DNA of 64,000 nucleotides from Ipomoea triloba. Taxonomy: Eukaryota; Streptophyta; Magnoliopsida; Solanales; Convolvulaceae. The stretch spans positions 25,084,476-25,148,475 of the forward strand of contig NC_044919.1 of the NCBI RefSeq assembly GCF_003576645.1. Direction: 5' to 3'. Both the position numbers and the translations under genes were made by a program. Of the stretch, positions 1 to 10,679 are shown piece by piece; the stretch's first letter is position 1; each line of letters starts with the position of its first letter. Below the pieces are notes generated by a model. The model was not told the origin of the DNA. It saw nothing but the letters and a program-made list of their open reading frames with translations, and did not search any database.

Positions 1-1268
1 CTCTAATGTGCTAATCTTTGCAAAGCTCTATTAATTTGTGCACTTTGAATGGTTTTTGAAGGTTTTTGGAGCTTGAGAGAAAAGCATATGGACTTGACAA
101 GGAAACAACCAAGAGATGAAGTTGAAGGGAAGGATCCATGAGAAACCTACATGCATGAACAGCTCATGTGAATGGAACAAAAAGTTCCACGCCACCAGCT
201 CATGAAGGAGGCGTGGATAGATAAGTGGCAAGTCCACGAGCGATCTACGCTTATGGACGGCTCATGGAAAGCTCCTAGGCACAATAATTAAAATGTGCAA
301 ATGGAGGGAAGCTATTTAAAGACTTAGATTAGATATTTTTAGGAGGTTAGCTTCATTTTTCAGATTGTAGAGAGAGAAATTGTAGAAGAACACACTTTGC
401 TCTTAGATCCATCATGTAAGTGAAGATCAACATTGAAGTCAATTGTTTTGGAATTTGATTGCAATTTCTTAGGTAATCTCTAATCTTTAGCTTGATTTAC
501 ATTTTAATTTACTTTTAATTGCAATTCTCAATTGTTGAAATTAGGTTAATCTTGTTTTCAATTCCAAAGCATGAGTAGCTAAGTCCTTTTATAGGATTTG
601 AATTGGGAAGTGAGACATGATGCTAGTGTAGTTCTCTAATTCTCAATTTGGAGATTGAGTTGCATTGATTGGATGAATTGTTTTTCTCATTTATTGGTGA
701 ATTGTATGCTTCTTTGAGGGTGGTGATCATCTCATCATAGAATGTTCTAAGGCATCAATGTTAAGTAAGAAATTGCTAGTGTTGATGTAGCTCCAATCAA
801 CAATGATTTATTACTTCTAGACCGAAAGGTATGAGTAGGAGAGGTGGTGTAGGCTATGTGTTCGTGAAAATTTCCCTTAGCTCTTTAGTTACCTAAAATG
901 TACTCCAAACCTAGGGAGAGCCTAGTAGACCGAAAGGATAACGGTATTGGCAAAACCTCCCGAGAATAACCATCTTTCCAATGCAATCTACCTAAATCAT
1001 GAGTACACTATGATGCATCATGGCTCACTAGCAATTCATTTCTTAGCTTTTTCTATTTGATTTCAAACAACATTCTTTGCATTCTTTTGTACTACAACAG
1101 TCATTCAATATTCTTTGATTCTTTGTGACATGGCGAATGAGGAAAGTGCAACCTATTCCAATGATTAAAGACTTGTCAATACTTCCAATTTGTCCTCTCG
1201 AAAGAATGACATAACCCGAGGTTAGCCCCAATAATCTTTGATTTAAATCGCACCAAAACACCGCAAAT
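1..1268 (+). mobile_element. LTR/leader part of an Athila-like Ty3/gypsy element, left end outside the window
   Basis: No gene is seen here. The stretch leads into a primer-binding-like motif at 1273-1290 and an Athila-type gag, so it is read as LTR and untranslated leader. It carries two short repeats of the phrase agaccgaaagg (about 819 and 928). The LTR start lies left of the window, so length and target-site duplication cannot be judged. The LTR/leader boundary is inferred. Confidence 0.5.
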
Positions 1269-1272
1269 CAAA

Positions 1273-1290
1273 TGGAGCCGTTGCCGGGGA
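1273..1290 (+). other. Primer-binding-site-like motif of a Ty3/gypsy element
   Basis: The bases tggagccgttgccgggga closely match the TGGCGCCGTTGCCGGGGA motif common just inside the 5' LTR of plant Athila/Tat elements. It marks the start of the internal region. Confidence 0.6.
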
Positions 1291-1457
1291 GGGCAAACGG
1301 TTGTTATTGACTTATTTTTTTATTTTTGGAATAATTGCGTTGTTTTGACTCCATAACACTTTTTGCTTTATTTTATTTTGTTTGCTACTAACCTCCCTAG
1401 AGAGCTACTTCTAGTTCGGGGATGAAACTTTTATTTCTTTCAACTTGTGTAGGGTGA

Positions 1458-3178
1458 ATGCACATGAGGGCAAGAACCAACCAAGGTCTACTCCCTCTCA
1501 ACCTTGAAATCAACCGAGAAACAAGAAGGAAAACCACACATACACACCCAGGAGAAAAGATGGCTTCTACAAGCACAAGTAGGGGAGGATCCCATGGAAG
1601 GGGGATTCCTCTACACACACCACCCACATTCATAACCACCCACCAGGAGATAGACCTCAAGGGGGACCTCAAATCCCTCTTCAACTAATCATTGAAGAGG
1701 AGCCACAAGTAGAGATTGGAGGGCATCCGAATCCCATTCGAGTAGAAGAGTTCTTTGATACCCCCAATGAGCAACGGGGATAAACAATTGTGGAGTACAT
1801 GACTCATGATTTTAGTATGCATAACTCCATCTATGTCCCGCTATTAGAAAACCTCAACTTCCACATCCATCCATCGGTGCTCAATTTGGTGTAAAATTGT
1901 CCATTTAGTGGCTTTCCTTCCAAAGATCCACATGCCCACATCACTAGATTCATCCGGGCATATGGTATGTTCAAGCAAGAGGGCGTGTCCGATGAAGTAA
2001 TCCAGTTAAAGCTCTTCCCATTCTCTATGATAGGGGAGACCTCAAGATGGCTTGATAGCCAAGACGATCATCACTTCCGGTCGTGGCCTCAACTCCACAA
2101 AGAGTTTATAAATGAATTCTTCCCGCTCACCAAGACCATGAAGGTGCAAAAACAAGTTCAAGAGTTCAAAAAAAGTCCACTTGAGAGTCTTGGTGAGGCA
2201 TGGAGAAGGTCCAAAACTCTCAAAAAGCAATGCCCGCTGAATTCGCTACATCTGCGGGACATGGTTCCTTCTACGGAGGCCTCACGGATGAGGGGAAAAT
2301 GTTATTGGACTCCTCATCTCGTGGTGCTTTTGTATCTTCCTTACCATCCGGCGGGGAAGAGCTAATAGAAAGGATATCTTCCAATACATCTTTTTGGTAC
2401 AATAAGATGGATAGACGCGTCGGCATGTGGGGTGAAGGAAAATGTTGCAAGTGATGCCAAAGTTGAAGCCATGAACGATGAGATCAAGAGATTACAAGCT
2501 ATGGTGGAGAAGTTAGAGGCTAAGTCCAAGCTGTGCATCGCTCTTTATTGTAACATTTGTGGTGGCCCTCACGATACTAATAGTTGCACCTCTACTTCCG
2601 CTTGTGAGCAAATGGAGGCGGTGGACTACCAAAGAAGGAAAAGCTTCAATCAATATGGTGGGGATGGAGCAATTCACGCTTGGAACCAAGGTGACAGTTG
2701 GAAAAATAATGGAAGGTACCAAGGGAGACCTCAATTGAATCAAGGTGGCAAACCCACCTATAGTCAAGGTAGTGAAAAAAGGCCAAATTGCATATAGCCC
2801 ACAAAATCAAGGAAGAGGACAAATAGCCCACTACCGACCACCATTCGTTTCCCAATTGGACTATCTTGGTCAAAGAAATGATTTGAGAGAGCATGATGAG
2901 ATGTTGTCAAAGGCAATTTTGGAGCTTGAGAATGGTAGAGTTAATCTCAAACAAGAGATAACTCAAGAAATTAGGCAAGAAATAGCGGCTATATGAGGCA
3001 AGAGTCCAAAACAACAATGAAGACCATCGAAACCCAAATCTCACAAATGTTTAGAATGATGCCCGAGCGACAATGGGGACAATGTCCAAGTACCACGAAA
3101 AACAACCCCAAGGAGAGGGTTAATGTTATTGCCATTGTAGAGAAAGAAAGCCTTGGACAACGGGATACCATGGATTAG
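1458..3178 (+). pseudogene. Athila-type gag, broken
   Basis: Capsid and nucleocapsid gene of a Ty3/gypsy retrotransposon, in several frames. The core at 1967-2230 reads FKQEGVSDEVIQLKLFPFS and then a W-D-x-L-x-x-x-F-like stretch with FFPLTKT, typical of retrotransposon gag. Downstream, in another frame, comes LLDSSSRGAFVSSLPSGGEE, which matches the tail of Athila gag. A CCHC knuckle CNICGGPHDTNSC lies near 2550-2590 in a third frame. A stop is also visible near 1890. No protease, reverse transcriptase or integrase follows, so the element is truncated or non-autonomous. The family is clear; the lineage call rests on remembered motif order. Confidence 0.8.
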
Positions 3179-3769
3179 GTGTGTGGAGCCGGTTGTGTTG
3201 AAGAGATTGAGGAGAAGGGAGAAAGCAATAGACATAACAATATAGGATAGAGTAAAGAGAAAGACAAGAAATACAAAGAGAATCATGAATCCTATATTAT
3301 TCATCATTCAATCCAATATATACATGAAATACAGAGTTTCAATATAACTACAAGTTTTTAAAATATGAAGAAATATTATCATAATATACTTCAAATAGTA
3401 ATATACGCATATAATGCATATTGTTTAGCATTTTGTAAAAAGTCTACTCAAATAGATGTTTAAAAACAAAAGGAAATAAATACTCCTTATAATTAATTAT
3501 CAGAATGTCCTATGTAATATAGTATGATCCAATGAGCTAATATTGCTTTAGAATCTACAACTAATTGGCACAATAATTTAGTCAATTGTTAATTTATGTT
3601 TCAGTTTCCCGACATAATAACGTTTCTTGATAGAAATAATTGATTAGAAAGTTTGTACAACGGTTAAGAAATGGGCCACTCCCTATAACATTCTTGTAAT
3701 AAACAAAATCAAGAAAATATTTTAATGTTACAAGCTTTGAAGCGGTTCAACTAAAACTTTCCAAACACA
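3179..3769. other. AT-rich spacer and upstream region of the gene at 3841
   Basis: No coding signal or repeat boundary was recognised. The last 200 bases lead into a TATA box and a short pyrimidine- and A-rich leader, so this is the likely promoter region. Confidence 0.4.
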
Positions 3770-3776
3770 TATAAAA
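3770..3776 (+). promoter_or_regulatory. TATA box
   Basis: TATAAAA lies 65-71 bases before the start codon at 3841, which gives a leader of about 35-40 nt if transcription starts 30 bases downstream. Confidence 0.6.
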
Positions 3777-3840
3777 ACCACCTAACCTTCCACACCAAAC
3801 AAAAGCATCAATTCCCCTATCCTGTTCACAAAGGCCATCC

Positions 3841-4413
3841 ATGGCCGCCGATGATGATCAGGACTTCAGCTTCCCAGCCACCACCGATGCGCTGCTGCCG
3901 CCGCGCTTCATTGAATCGCCGCCTCTTTGGTGGACGAACTCGGTGGCCTCCCGCCGCGAAAGGCTCCGCAAAGGAGGAGAAAATGGGGGGAAGTTTGATA
4001 GAACTAACAGCTTCTCCCCATTAGTTTCCAAGAAAGCCTATCATGTGCAGAGAAAGAGCTTTTCTTTCGTGGAGCGGGGCGCGACGAGGAGGAAGGTTAT
4101 TGAGGATGATCATAGCAGCGATGATGAAGATGAAGAGGAGGAGAAGATGGATATGTTGTGGGAGGATTACTTCGATGAAGAGATGAAGAGAAGTAGTAAG
4201 GTGCAGGTTGAAATTTCTAATTCCAATCATCATCACAATTTGGCTCCGAGAGGGAAAAATAATAATAAGGTTGAGTGTAAGTGTGTTCGAGCCTTGAAGT
4301 TGTCCAAAGCTACCAAAATGCCAAGCATAGAGTTTTTCATCAATCTCTTGAAGAAGGTTTTCTTGATTCATGACTCTAAAAATCATCCTTCATTCAAGAA
4401 GCATTCATATTGA
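3841..4413 (+). CDS. Plant-specific acidic/basic protein of unknown function, 190 aa
   Basis: Single-exon gene opening at MAADDDQDFSF in a favourable context (ccatccatgg). A TATA box lies upstream. An N-terminal P/W-rich segment (PPLWW) is followed by basic serine-rich stretches (RRERLRKGG; RKSFSFVERG), an acidic run of D/E at about residues 90-105, then MLWEDYFDEEM. The C-terminal helical part is basic (PSIEFFINLLKKVFLIH). Plant genomes carry a family of small proteins with an LWEDF(N/D)EE core and a basic C-terminal helix, and this resembles them. No enzyme motif, signal peptide or membrane segment is visible, so no function is proposed. Codon use is richer in GC than its surroundings, as expected for a real gene. 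Confidence 0.78.
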   Translation: MAADDDQDFSFPATTDALLPPRFIESPPLWWTNSVASRRERLRKGGENGGKFDRTNSFSPLVSKKAYHVQRKSFSFVERGATRRKVIEDDHSSDDEDEEEEKMDMLWEDYFDEEMKRSSKVQVEISNSNHHHNLAPRGKNNNKVECKCVRALKLSKATKMPSIEFFINLLKKVFLIHDSKNHPSFKKHSY

Positions 4414-5618
4414 TGATCATCATTATTTTCAAGTCTGTTGTGCTGGCATTTTGTTAATTAGTTTTACTTCAATTTTTATTTAATATGGGCATAATTTGCC
4501 AATTGATGACACCTTTGTTGAGTGGTCATAAAATTGAAATCCTGCTAGTGGGGTGATTATTTGGACTGAAAAAGATTGAAAAAATATCAAACAAATAATA
4601 AGAATTGAAACCTCTTTGGTGGGGCATTAATTTTTTGGACCGAAAAGATTGAGAAAAAATAATGAGTCTTTCAGAAAAAAAAAAATCTTAAGTCTTTACC
4701 TTCATTTTTTATTGGAAAACCAGCACTTTTCATCCCTAATTAATTGTAGAGAAATAATTTTTTTCCTTTAATTATATATATATTGTACTACGTAACTTTT
4801 TGTCTCTCAATTGTCTACGGAATGACTGCCATCTTTGAGTTTTACTAGGGTTCGTTGGATTAAAATTTAAAATGCCTCTTGGTAGACCGTAGACAATTGA
4901 GAGAAGAAAAAATCACTTAGCAGAATATTGAGAGAAAGAGAATAAAGGATGAAAAGTGCTATTTTCTTATAATTCATGGATAAAAAAGTTATTTTTCTTT
5001 TTTTATTTTTTAAAATATTTTTCATCTATTAACCCGAAACACGTTGACGGTGAGTTTAGAATACAGATCAGATCAATAATATCAGTGTATAAGCAAACTC
5101 TAGTATTTGGTTGAAGTGAAATGGCAGTTAGTTGCTCTATGGGTGATGTAATGTTTATGATAGAAAATTGATAAAAAAAAATATTTTTTTATATAAAAAA
5201 TAAAGAAACGTTTACTCCAAACTCAGTGGCATTTTTATGTTGGTGCATGGTGTCAGATGGGGCAGGCCGTGCATGAAACCCATTATAAACAAACAAGAAA
5301 TGTAAATTTCATTAGTCAGTATCAACAAACTTCAATTTTCTAGTATGGGATTGAAAGGCATGTGCCGTCTACTGATGATGATTTCATATTTTCATTTCGA
5401 TATAATATATTCATTGACTACTTCTCTGCAACTAGTGGTTACTGTGATTTGTGAATTCACACTGCAACTCATTACTGTACTACTTTTAGTCTTATAACAT
5501 TGTTTAGGTTTGCCTTTTTATGCTCAACTCAGTGGGGCGGTATTTACCTTTTGTCTTTCGGTAAGAGGTCGAGAAAGTAATTACGAACAGATGCTGTATT
5601 ATAACATAGTCAGTAGTA

Positions 5619-5620
<2 letters not shown>
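4414..5620. other. AT-rich intergenic DNA
   Basis: 3' flank of the preceding gene, then low-complexity AT-rich sequence. At 4801-4830 and 4880-4906 the phrase caattgtctac and its complement gtagacaattg face each other, which suggests a small decayed inverted-repeat element. No gene was seen. Confidence 0.35.

Positions 5621-5621
<1 letters not shown>

Positions 5622-5670
<49 letters not shown>
5622..5670. repeat. (AT)n microsatellite
   Basis: About 24 uninterrupted AT units. Confidence 0.95.
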
Positions 5671-5672
<2 letters not shown>

Positions 5673-5798
5673 AGTTATACTTTTTTTTTAGTATTTCATA
5701 TGCCACAAAAACTTGTTTGAGATCATCTTGTATGAATCAAATTTCAAATAGGTAATACTTTTTGTATCCAAAATGTAGTACTTTTCTATGGGTTAAGT

Positions 5799-6016
5799 AA
5801 TCTCTCTAGCTGTCACATTTTACCTGTCATATCAACTATTTATTCTTCGCTTATTTTTTAAGAAATTTTTTTATTATTTTTAAATTTAATTTTTTTATTT
5901 AATAGTACTTTTAATGTAGTTTATAAATATATTAATTTTATATACTAATACTAAAATTAATATTATGAAAAATTGAATTAAAAATAACTTTAGTTAAATG
6001 AGACAAAGAGTGTACT
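5799..6016. mobile_element. Stowaway-like MITE, copy 1
   Basis: Shares its body with copies near 35007, 39519 and 41284: a left end reading cattttacctgtc, then tttaatagtactttaatg, then taatattatgaaaaat. The right end is close to the inverted complement of the left, as expected of Tc1/mariner-type MITEs. The ends are weakened and boundaries are approximate. Confidence 0.65.
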
Positions 6017-6401
6017 GCATTTTTACTGGAAAGTATTATTTATTCTTTGAAAATATTGATGAAATGTATACTTGTTGACTCAGCTCATATATAAAAATAT
6101 TAATGAATTTCGCCAAAAAAAAAAAAATTTAAATACTTGAGATTCATTTCATGTGAGAAGATCTCACACAAGATCAATAGGTAATTTATAGTATCTTAAT
6201 ATCTAATTTAGTAACGTAAGAAGTATTAATGATTTGAACATATATTTAAGAACTACTTTTGATGCATAAGTCTATTTATTTTTCTTTATTACATCAGAAA
6301 GTATTAATGATTGAACTTAATTATGACATTGTTGTGTCGTTGTCATTTAATTTGCATGATTTTGGTTGGATCGTAAAAGAAAAGTGTGCTTAAGAAACTC
6401 A

Positions 6402-6870
6402 GAGTGTGATTGGTTCATGAGTTTACACATTAGGAATGAGAATCAAAATCGTATTTATTATTTGGTTTATAACTTTTTAACAAGCCACTGTGGAATTTTT
6501 TTTTTTTGAATACCCCTTTAATTAAAAACTTCATTCCCTAATTAAAAACATGTATCATTCCATCTTATTGGTAATATGATATTTCAGTTTGGATTAGTAC
6601 TTTTAAATTTTCGTTTTGATTTTTTTGTTCATATTAGTGCTTTAGATGTCATTATATTAGGATCAGTTACCTTAATTTTTTATTTTTGAATTTTTAAAAC
6701 CTTAATTTCCATTATAGGATCATACATAACTAAACATCAATATTGATAATCATTCCAATTCCACCTTACTACCAAATATGTAAAATACTTTCACCAAAAC
6801 CCATTACTATTACCAAATATTTGATTCCAATTCCGATTTCGATTAATTTGTGTAAATCAAACACACCCTT
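6402..6870. mobile_element. MITE with a gtgtg-ttgg terminal repeat, copy 1
   Basis: The left end reads gagtgtgattggttcatg. The right end, reverse-complemented, reads aagggtgtgtttgattta. The internal segment 6715-6835 is clearly related to 57725-57850 (shared phrases: aatcattc, ccttactaccaaa and aaaatactttcaccaaaac). The TGTGTTTGG terminus recalls PIF/Harbinger-type MITEs, but no clean 3-base target duplication was found. Confidence 0.6.
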
Positions 6871-7744
6871 ATTCTATAAAGAGAGAAAATGAGAGATGGA
6901 AAAGCCTTCTCCATTCCTTCCAATTATGAACATGGTGGTTAAATGAGACAACAACTATAGAACATTCACATCATTATTACACTTCCATCATTAAAATCTT
7001 CTAGAACACATGTGAAGAGTTCTTATGGATACACAATCTGTGTATTTTTGGAAAGACAGCATTCTTCAACTTAATCAACTAGAGTGAGATAAATATATTA
7101 CTAATAATAATAATATTTTTGTTGATGTGTTATTATTGTATTTAGCTTTTAAAAAAAATTTAATATATGATTTTTTTAATATCTCTTTACCTAATTTACT
7201 CTTAGGCAGATTAACCAATTTACAAATAATCAATAAAGTATTTTTCTTTTCTTTATACGGAGTATTTTATAAATGATAGCATCTCATAAGGTGATCATTA
7301 AAGATAAAAATTAAGAGGGAATTTTATTTTTTTTCTGTTAATTAAGATTAGTAGTTTGATTCCGATCTTATTTGCATTTGTTATTAACAGGTTTGGAGGA
7401 GGATTTCAGGCATGGTCGAGGAAAATTAAAAAGTAACTGAATTGTAAAATTAATGGTATTGTAATTTTAATTAATATTGATATTTTTATCAATTGGGGAA
7501 CTCTAGCTAGTGTTGGGTCATGTTCCATATAATATGATGAATCTTTCTTTTGTCAGATACCTCAAGAACTAGCTTCGACATGGAGAGTTAAAATGTAATG
7601 ACCTCTCTCATTGGGTCTTTCGATTGTAAACAAAAACAATATTTGTATCAAATATTATGTCATCAAATGAAATGGTTTATCACAAGTACTATAAGAACAT
7701 GTTCATGACAAGTATCGTAGCCACATTAGGCAAGATTCATATTA
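6871..7744. other. AT-rich intergenic DNA
   Basis: No gene, RNA gene or repeat boundary was recognised. Confidence 0.35.
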
Positions 7745-8001
7745 GCATAAGAGGGTGTTTGGTAGTTTTCATCTTATCAATTAATTATCTGAAAATTATT
7801 TTTAAGGAATGTATTTGATGGGAGTAATTTTGTAGAAAATAAAAAAAAAAAGTAATTAATATGTTTGGCGTTACTTTGGAAACATGCATAGGAGTTAAAT
7901 TACATAGAAAATTAATTAACATGTTTAGTTCATTAAAACTTTTCTAGGAAATTTTTTTTATATCTCCAATATATCATTATATTGCTAGCTATATACAAAT
8001 A
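7745..8001. mobile_element. Left part of a MITE related to 39940-40705
   Basis: Begins with agagggtgtttggtagtttt. The reverse complement of the right end of the copy near 40700 reads agagggagtttggttgttga. The interior (aaaattaattaacatgttt ... atctccaatatatcatt) matches 39980-40062. It stops where LTR-like sequence begins at 8002, so the right part is lost. Confidence 0.5.
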
Positions 8002-9431
8002 TGTTAGGAATAAGTGTAAATAGATCATATTTTGATGATTCAAAAGTGTAAATCAAGATGAATATTTAGATCTCCAAATGTTTGTTTTGAAAGTCTAGAA
8101 AATAGGTTTTCATGTCGCTACAAAAATAAGTCGCTAAGTGTAGGTTAAACTACAAGGAAGTTTAACAAAGCAACTGTTTGATTCTAACATCATGAAGAGG
8201 TTGAGAGAGCAAGGGTAGTTGGTAGCAGTAAAGCCTTACCAATAGTAAGAATTTAGATGATGATGTGAAAGCTAATGTCACTAGCAACAGAGGTTTACAT
8301 ACATCAGAGGTCATCACACAGCATAAGTCTATATCGTGACATAAATGCTTACGTCAACATATAGCACGACTTGCAATAGCAAGACTATCAATCGAGCAAC
8401 AAAGGTTTACATACATCAGAGGTCATCAAGCAGCATAAGTCTAGATCGTGGCGTAATTGTTTACATAAGCATATAGCACTACTTGCAATAGCAAGACTAT
8501 CAATAGAGCAACATGAGTTTCAGTATGGGAGGATTAAGAATAGCAAAACTATTAGATAATAAAAGTTTTGTATAACATGAGTTTGGAGTAGCACAACTTC
8601 TACAATAGCATGACTTTTTCAAAGTAGTTTGACTCTTGATAAGCAACAAAGCTTATAACAGAAAAAGACAATAAGCAACTGGACATCTCAACCAACGTAA
8701 CATTCATTGATAGATCCTTACTACTTTTGGAGTGTTGGTACATTATCGAAGATGCAGATAGTTGCATTTTCTATAAACAGGCCTTGAAAGTCTCAAAAAT
8801 CAATATTTTAAGGACAAGTTGTAAGCACTTATTGGATGACATCTACACTTGTCAAATCTAAGTAGATTATTTTATTGCCAAGTGGGTGATTTAAATTTGT
8901 TTCTCTCCAATAGACAAATTTAAAATTTTACTATAAATAAATGGAATATTCAAACAAAAGAAAAGAAGAATATGCAATGAGTAACAAATTAAAGATATTT
9001 GATTAAGCATTCAAAAAACTACATACGCCATCATCAAGTTTTTTTAAGAGATTTTGCGAGTGCTCATTTGAAGATCTAGTTTCTTAAGTTGCTTAATTGG
9101 AGGATTCTTTCAACCTTTGTGTCGAAACATTGTAGATCTCTATCGTGGGTAGATAGAAGAAGAGTAGCATACCTTTTGTTTAGTGTGAAAAGTGAAAACA
9201 TGCATGAGCACAGATTTTTTACTTAGTGAGGAAAGCACTTGTTGGGATCTCACTTGTAAATTGTGTGGGGATACCAATTTATTAGTGATTTCCCCGTGGA
9301 CGATATGAGAAGAGTGGAGTAGAGAGATTATATCACATTTAAAGAAGTGTTTATCCTAATGAATCAGTTTTTAAGGTGATGAAGGACGGTAAGGTTATAA
9401 TAGCCACTCATTCTCATATACAAGAATATAT
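8002..9431 (+). mobile_element. SIRE/Maximus-like copia LTR debris, unit 1
   Basis: Starts with tgttaggaataag followed by ttttgatgattcaaaag, the same kind of opening as the SIRE-like LTR at 29454. It contains ctataaataaatgg near 8931, which resembles an LTR TATA box, and ends in sequence shared with the next unit (gaagagtggagta near 9311). No internal coding region and no clean target duplication were found. Confidence 0.45.
8291..8515. repeat. Two-copy tandem repeat of about 113 bp
   Basis: The phrase ggtttacatacatcagaggt starts at 8291 and again at about 8404. Both copies run on to gcaatagcaagactatcaat. It lies inside the LTR-like unit. Confidence 0.85.
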
Positions 9432-10488
9432 TGTTAGGAATACTGTAATTTAGATTTTGATGATATCAAAAGTTAGGAAATTTTAGTCCTCAATTCTTTT
9501 TACATCTTAGACTTAGGAGCTCTATTTGCTCAATTTGAATAGTCTAAACTATAACTTGAATAGTTAGAAAAAAATCTTTGAAGATCGAAGTTGAAGGCCA
9601 AAAGAGTTTGAGATAAAGAGTCGAAGAGTACAAAACTAGAAGGTTGCAAAGATCGAAGAGTAGTGGAAGGACCTACGTTACCGAATTTAAGGGGATTGTA
9701 AGAAAGATTTTAGTAAGAACAACTATTTGTAACCGAAAGGTTATAAGCTTTAAGTTTTGAATCATTAACTCAAATGGCAAGAGTTAACTATTCGAAAGAA
9801 CTATTTGAAACATCCTCTGAGCAAACAGTTCGAAACCTTAAACAAACAAGCTTTAAGAGAAAATATGACTAAGGTTAAAGGAGTCCTAGGTACACATCTC
9901 GATGGAGATTTTTCTTTAAAAGCCTAGACAAAAGAGCAAAACAAAAAGTAAGTTCAGATAATAAAGGTAGTCCAATGATTGGAAAATCTGACACAAAAGT
10001 TAATCTCTCGAATTATCCATTGGTCATCACCCAATGGTTAAAAGACGTTTAAATGGGTGTTCCTCTAATGGAATCATTTCAAAATGCTTATAAATACCTT
10101 CAACCCCAAACAAATGAAAGAGCCGGTCAATTAAGTAAAAACTATACAAGTGTTCAAAAGCTTTCAAGTGTTTTATCAAGCGACTAATGTGATATAGAAA
10201 CTAACCTACAAAGCTATATTCAATCGAGACTTTGGCTGACGAACAGTGAAGATCCAAGAGCCATGTCTATGTGCTGGAGATTCAACAATTATTTGTTGAA
10301 AATCTTGATATCTCTACCCAGTAGAAGTAGAAAGAGGCGAAATAAACTCTTGAGGAGTTCAAAAACCTAGACACTCAAGACTGGCTTTGTGTTTCAAGGC
10401 TTGAGGAATCTTCTTGTACTAAAGGGTCTAGTGCAAATTTCCTTGGAGTTTAAGGAGAAGAGTGGAGTAGGCTAGGTTTGGAAAAACT
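9432..10488 (+). mobile_element. SIRE/Maximus-like copia LTR debris, unit 2
   Basis: Starts tgttaggaatactg with gattttgatgatatcaaaag and carries cttataaataccttca near 10089 as a possible TATA box. It ends in gaagagtggagtaggctagg. It differs in sequence from unit 1 but has the same plan, so the two are probably related LTRs lying head to tail. Confidence 0.45.
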
Positions 10489-10489
10489 A

Positions 10490-10541
<52 letters not shown>

Positions 10542-10556
10542 ACACACACACACATT
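10489..10556. repeat. Compound (AT)n(GT)n(AC)n microsatellite
   Basis: An AT run, then about 14 GT units, then about 8 AC units. The GT and AC blocks are complementary and could form a hairpin. Confidence 0.95.
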
Positions 10557-10561
10557 ATAGC

Positions 10562-10577
10562 CAGGGGCAGAGCCAGG
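10562..10577 (+). repeat. hAT-type terminal inverted repeat, one end
   Basis: caggggcagagccagg is the kind of terminus seen on plant hAT elements that encode TTF/DUF4371/hAT-dimerisation transposases. It lies about 120 bases beyond the stop codon of the transposase relic, as an element's 3' end should. I found no matching inverted copy on the other side. Confidence 0.6.
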
Positions 10578-10679
10578 ATTTGTTGGTGCGGGGGACCAAT
10601 CACAAATTGAGAGAGAATAATAAAATACATTAATATTCATTTAACATATTCCAAAATACATCATTATATTACAAATCTA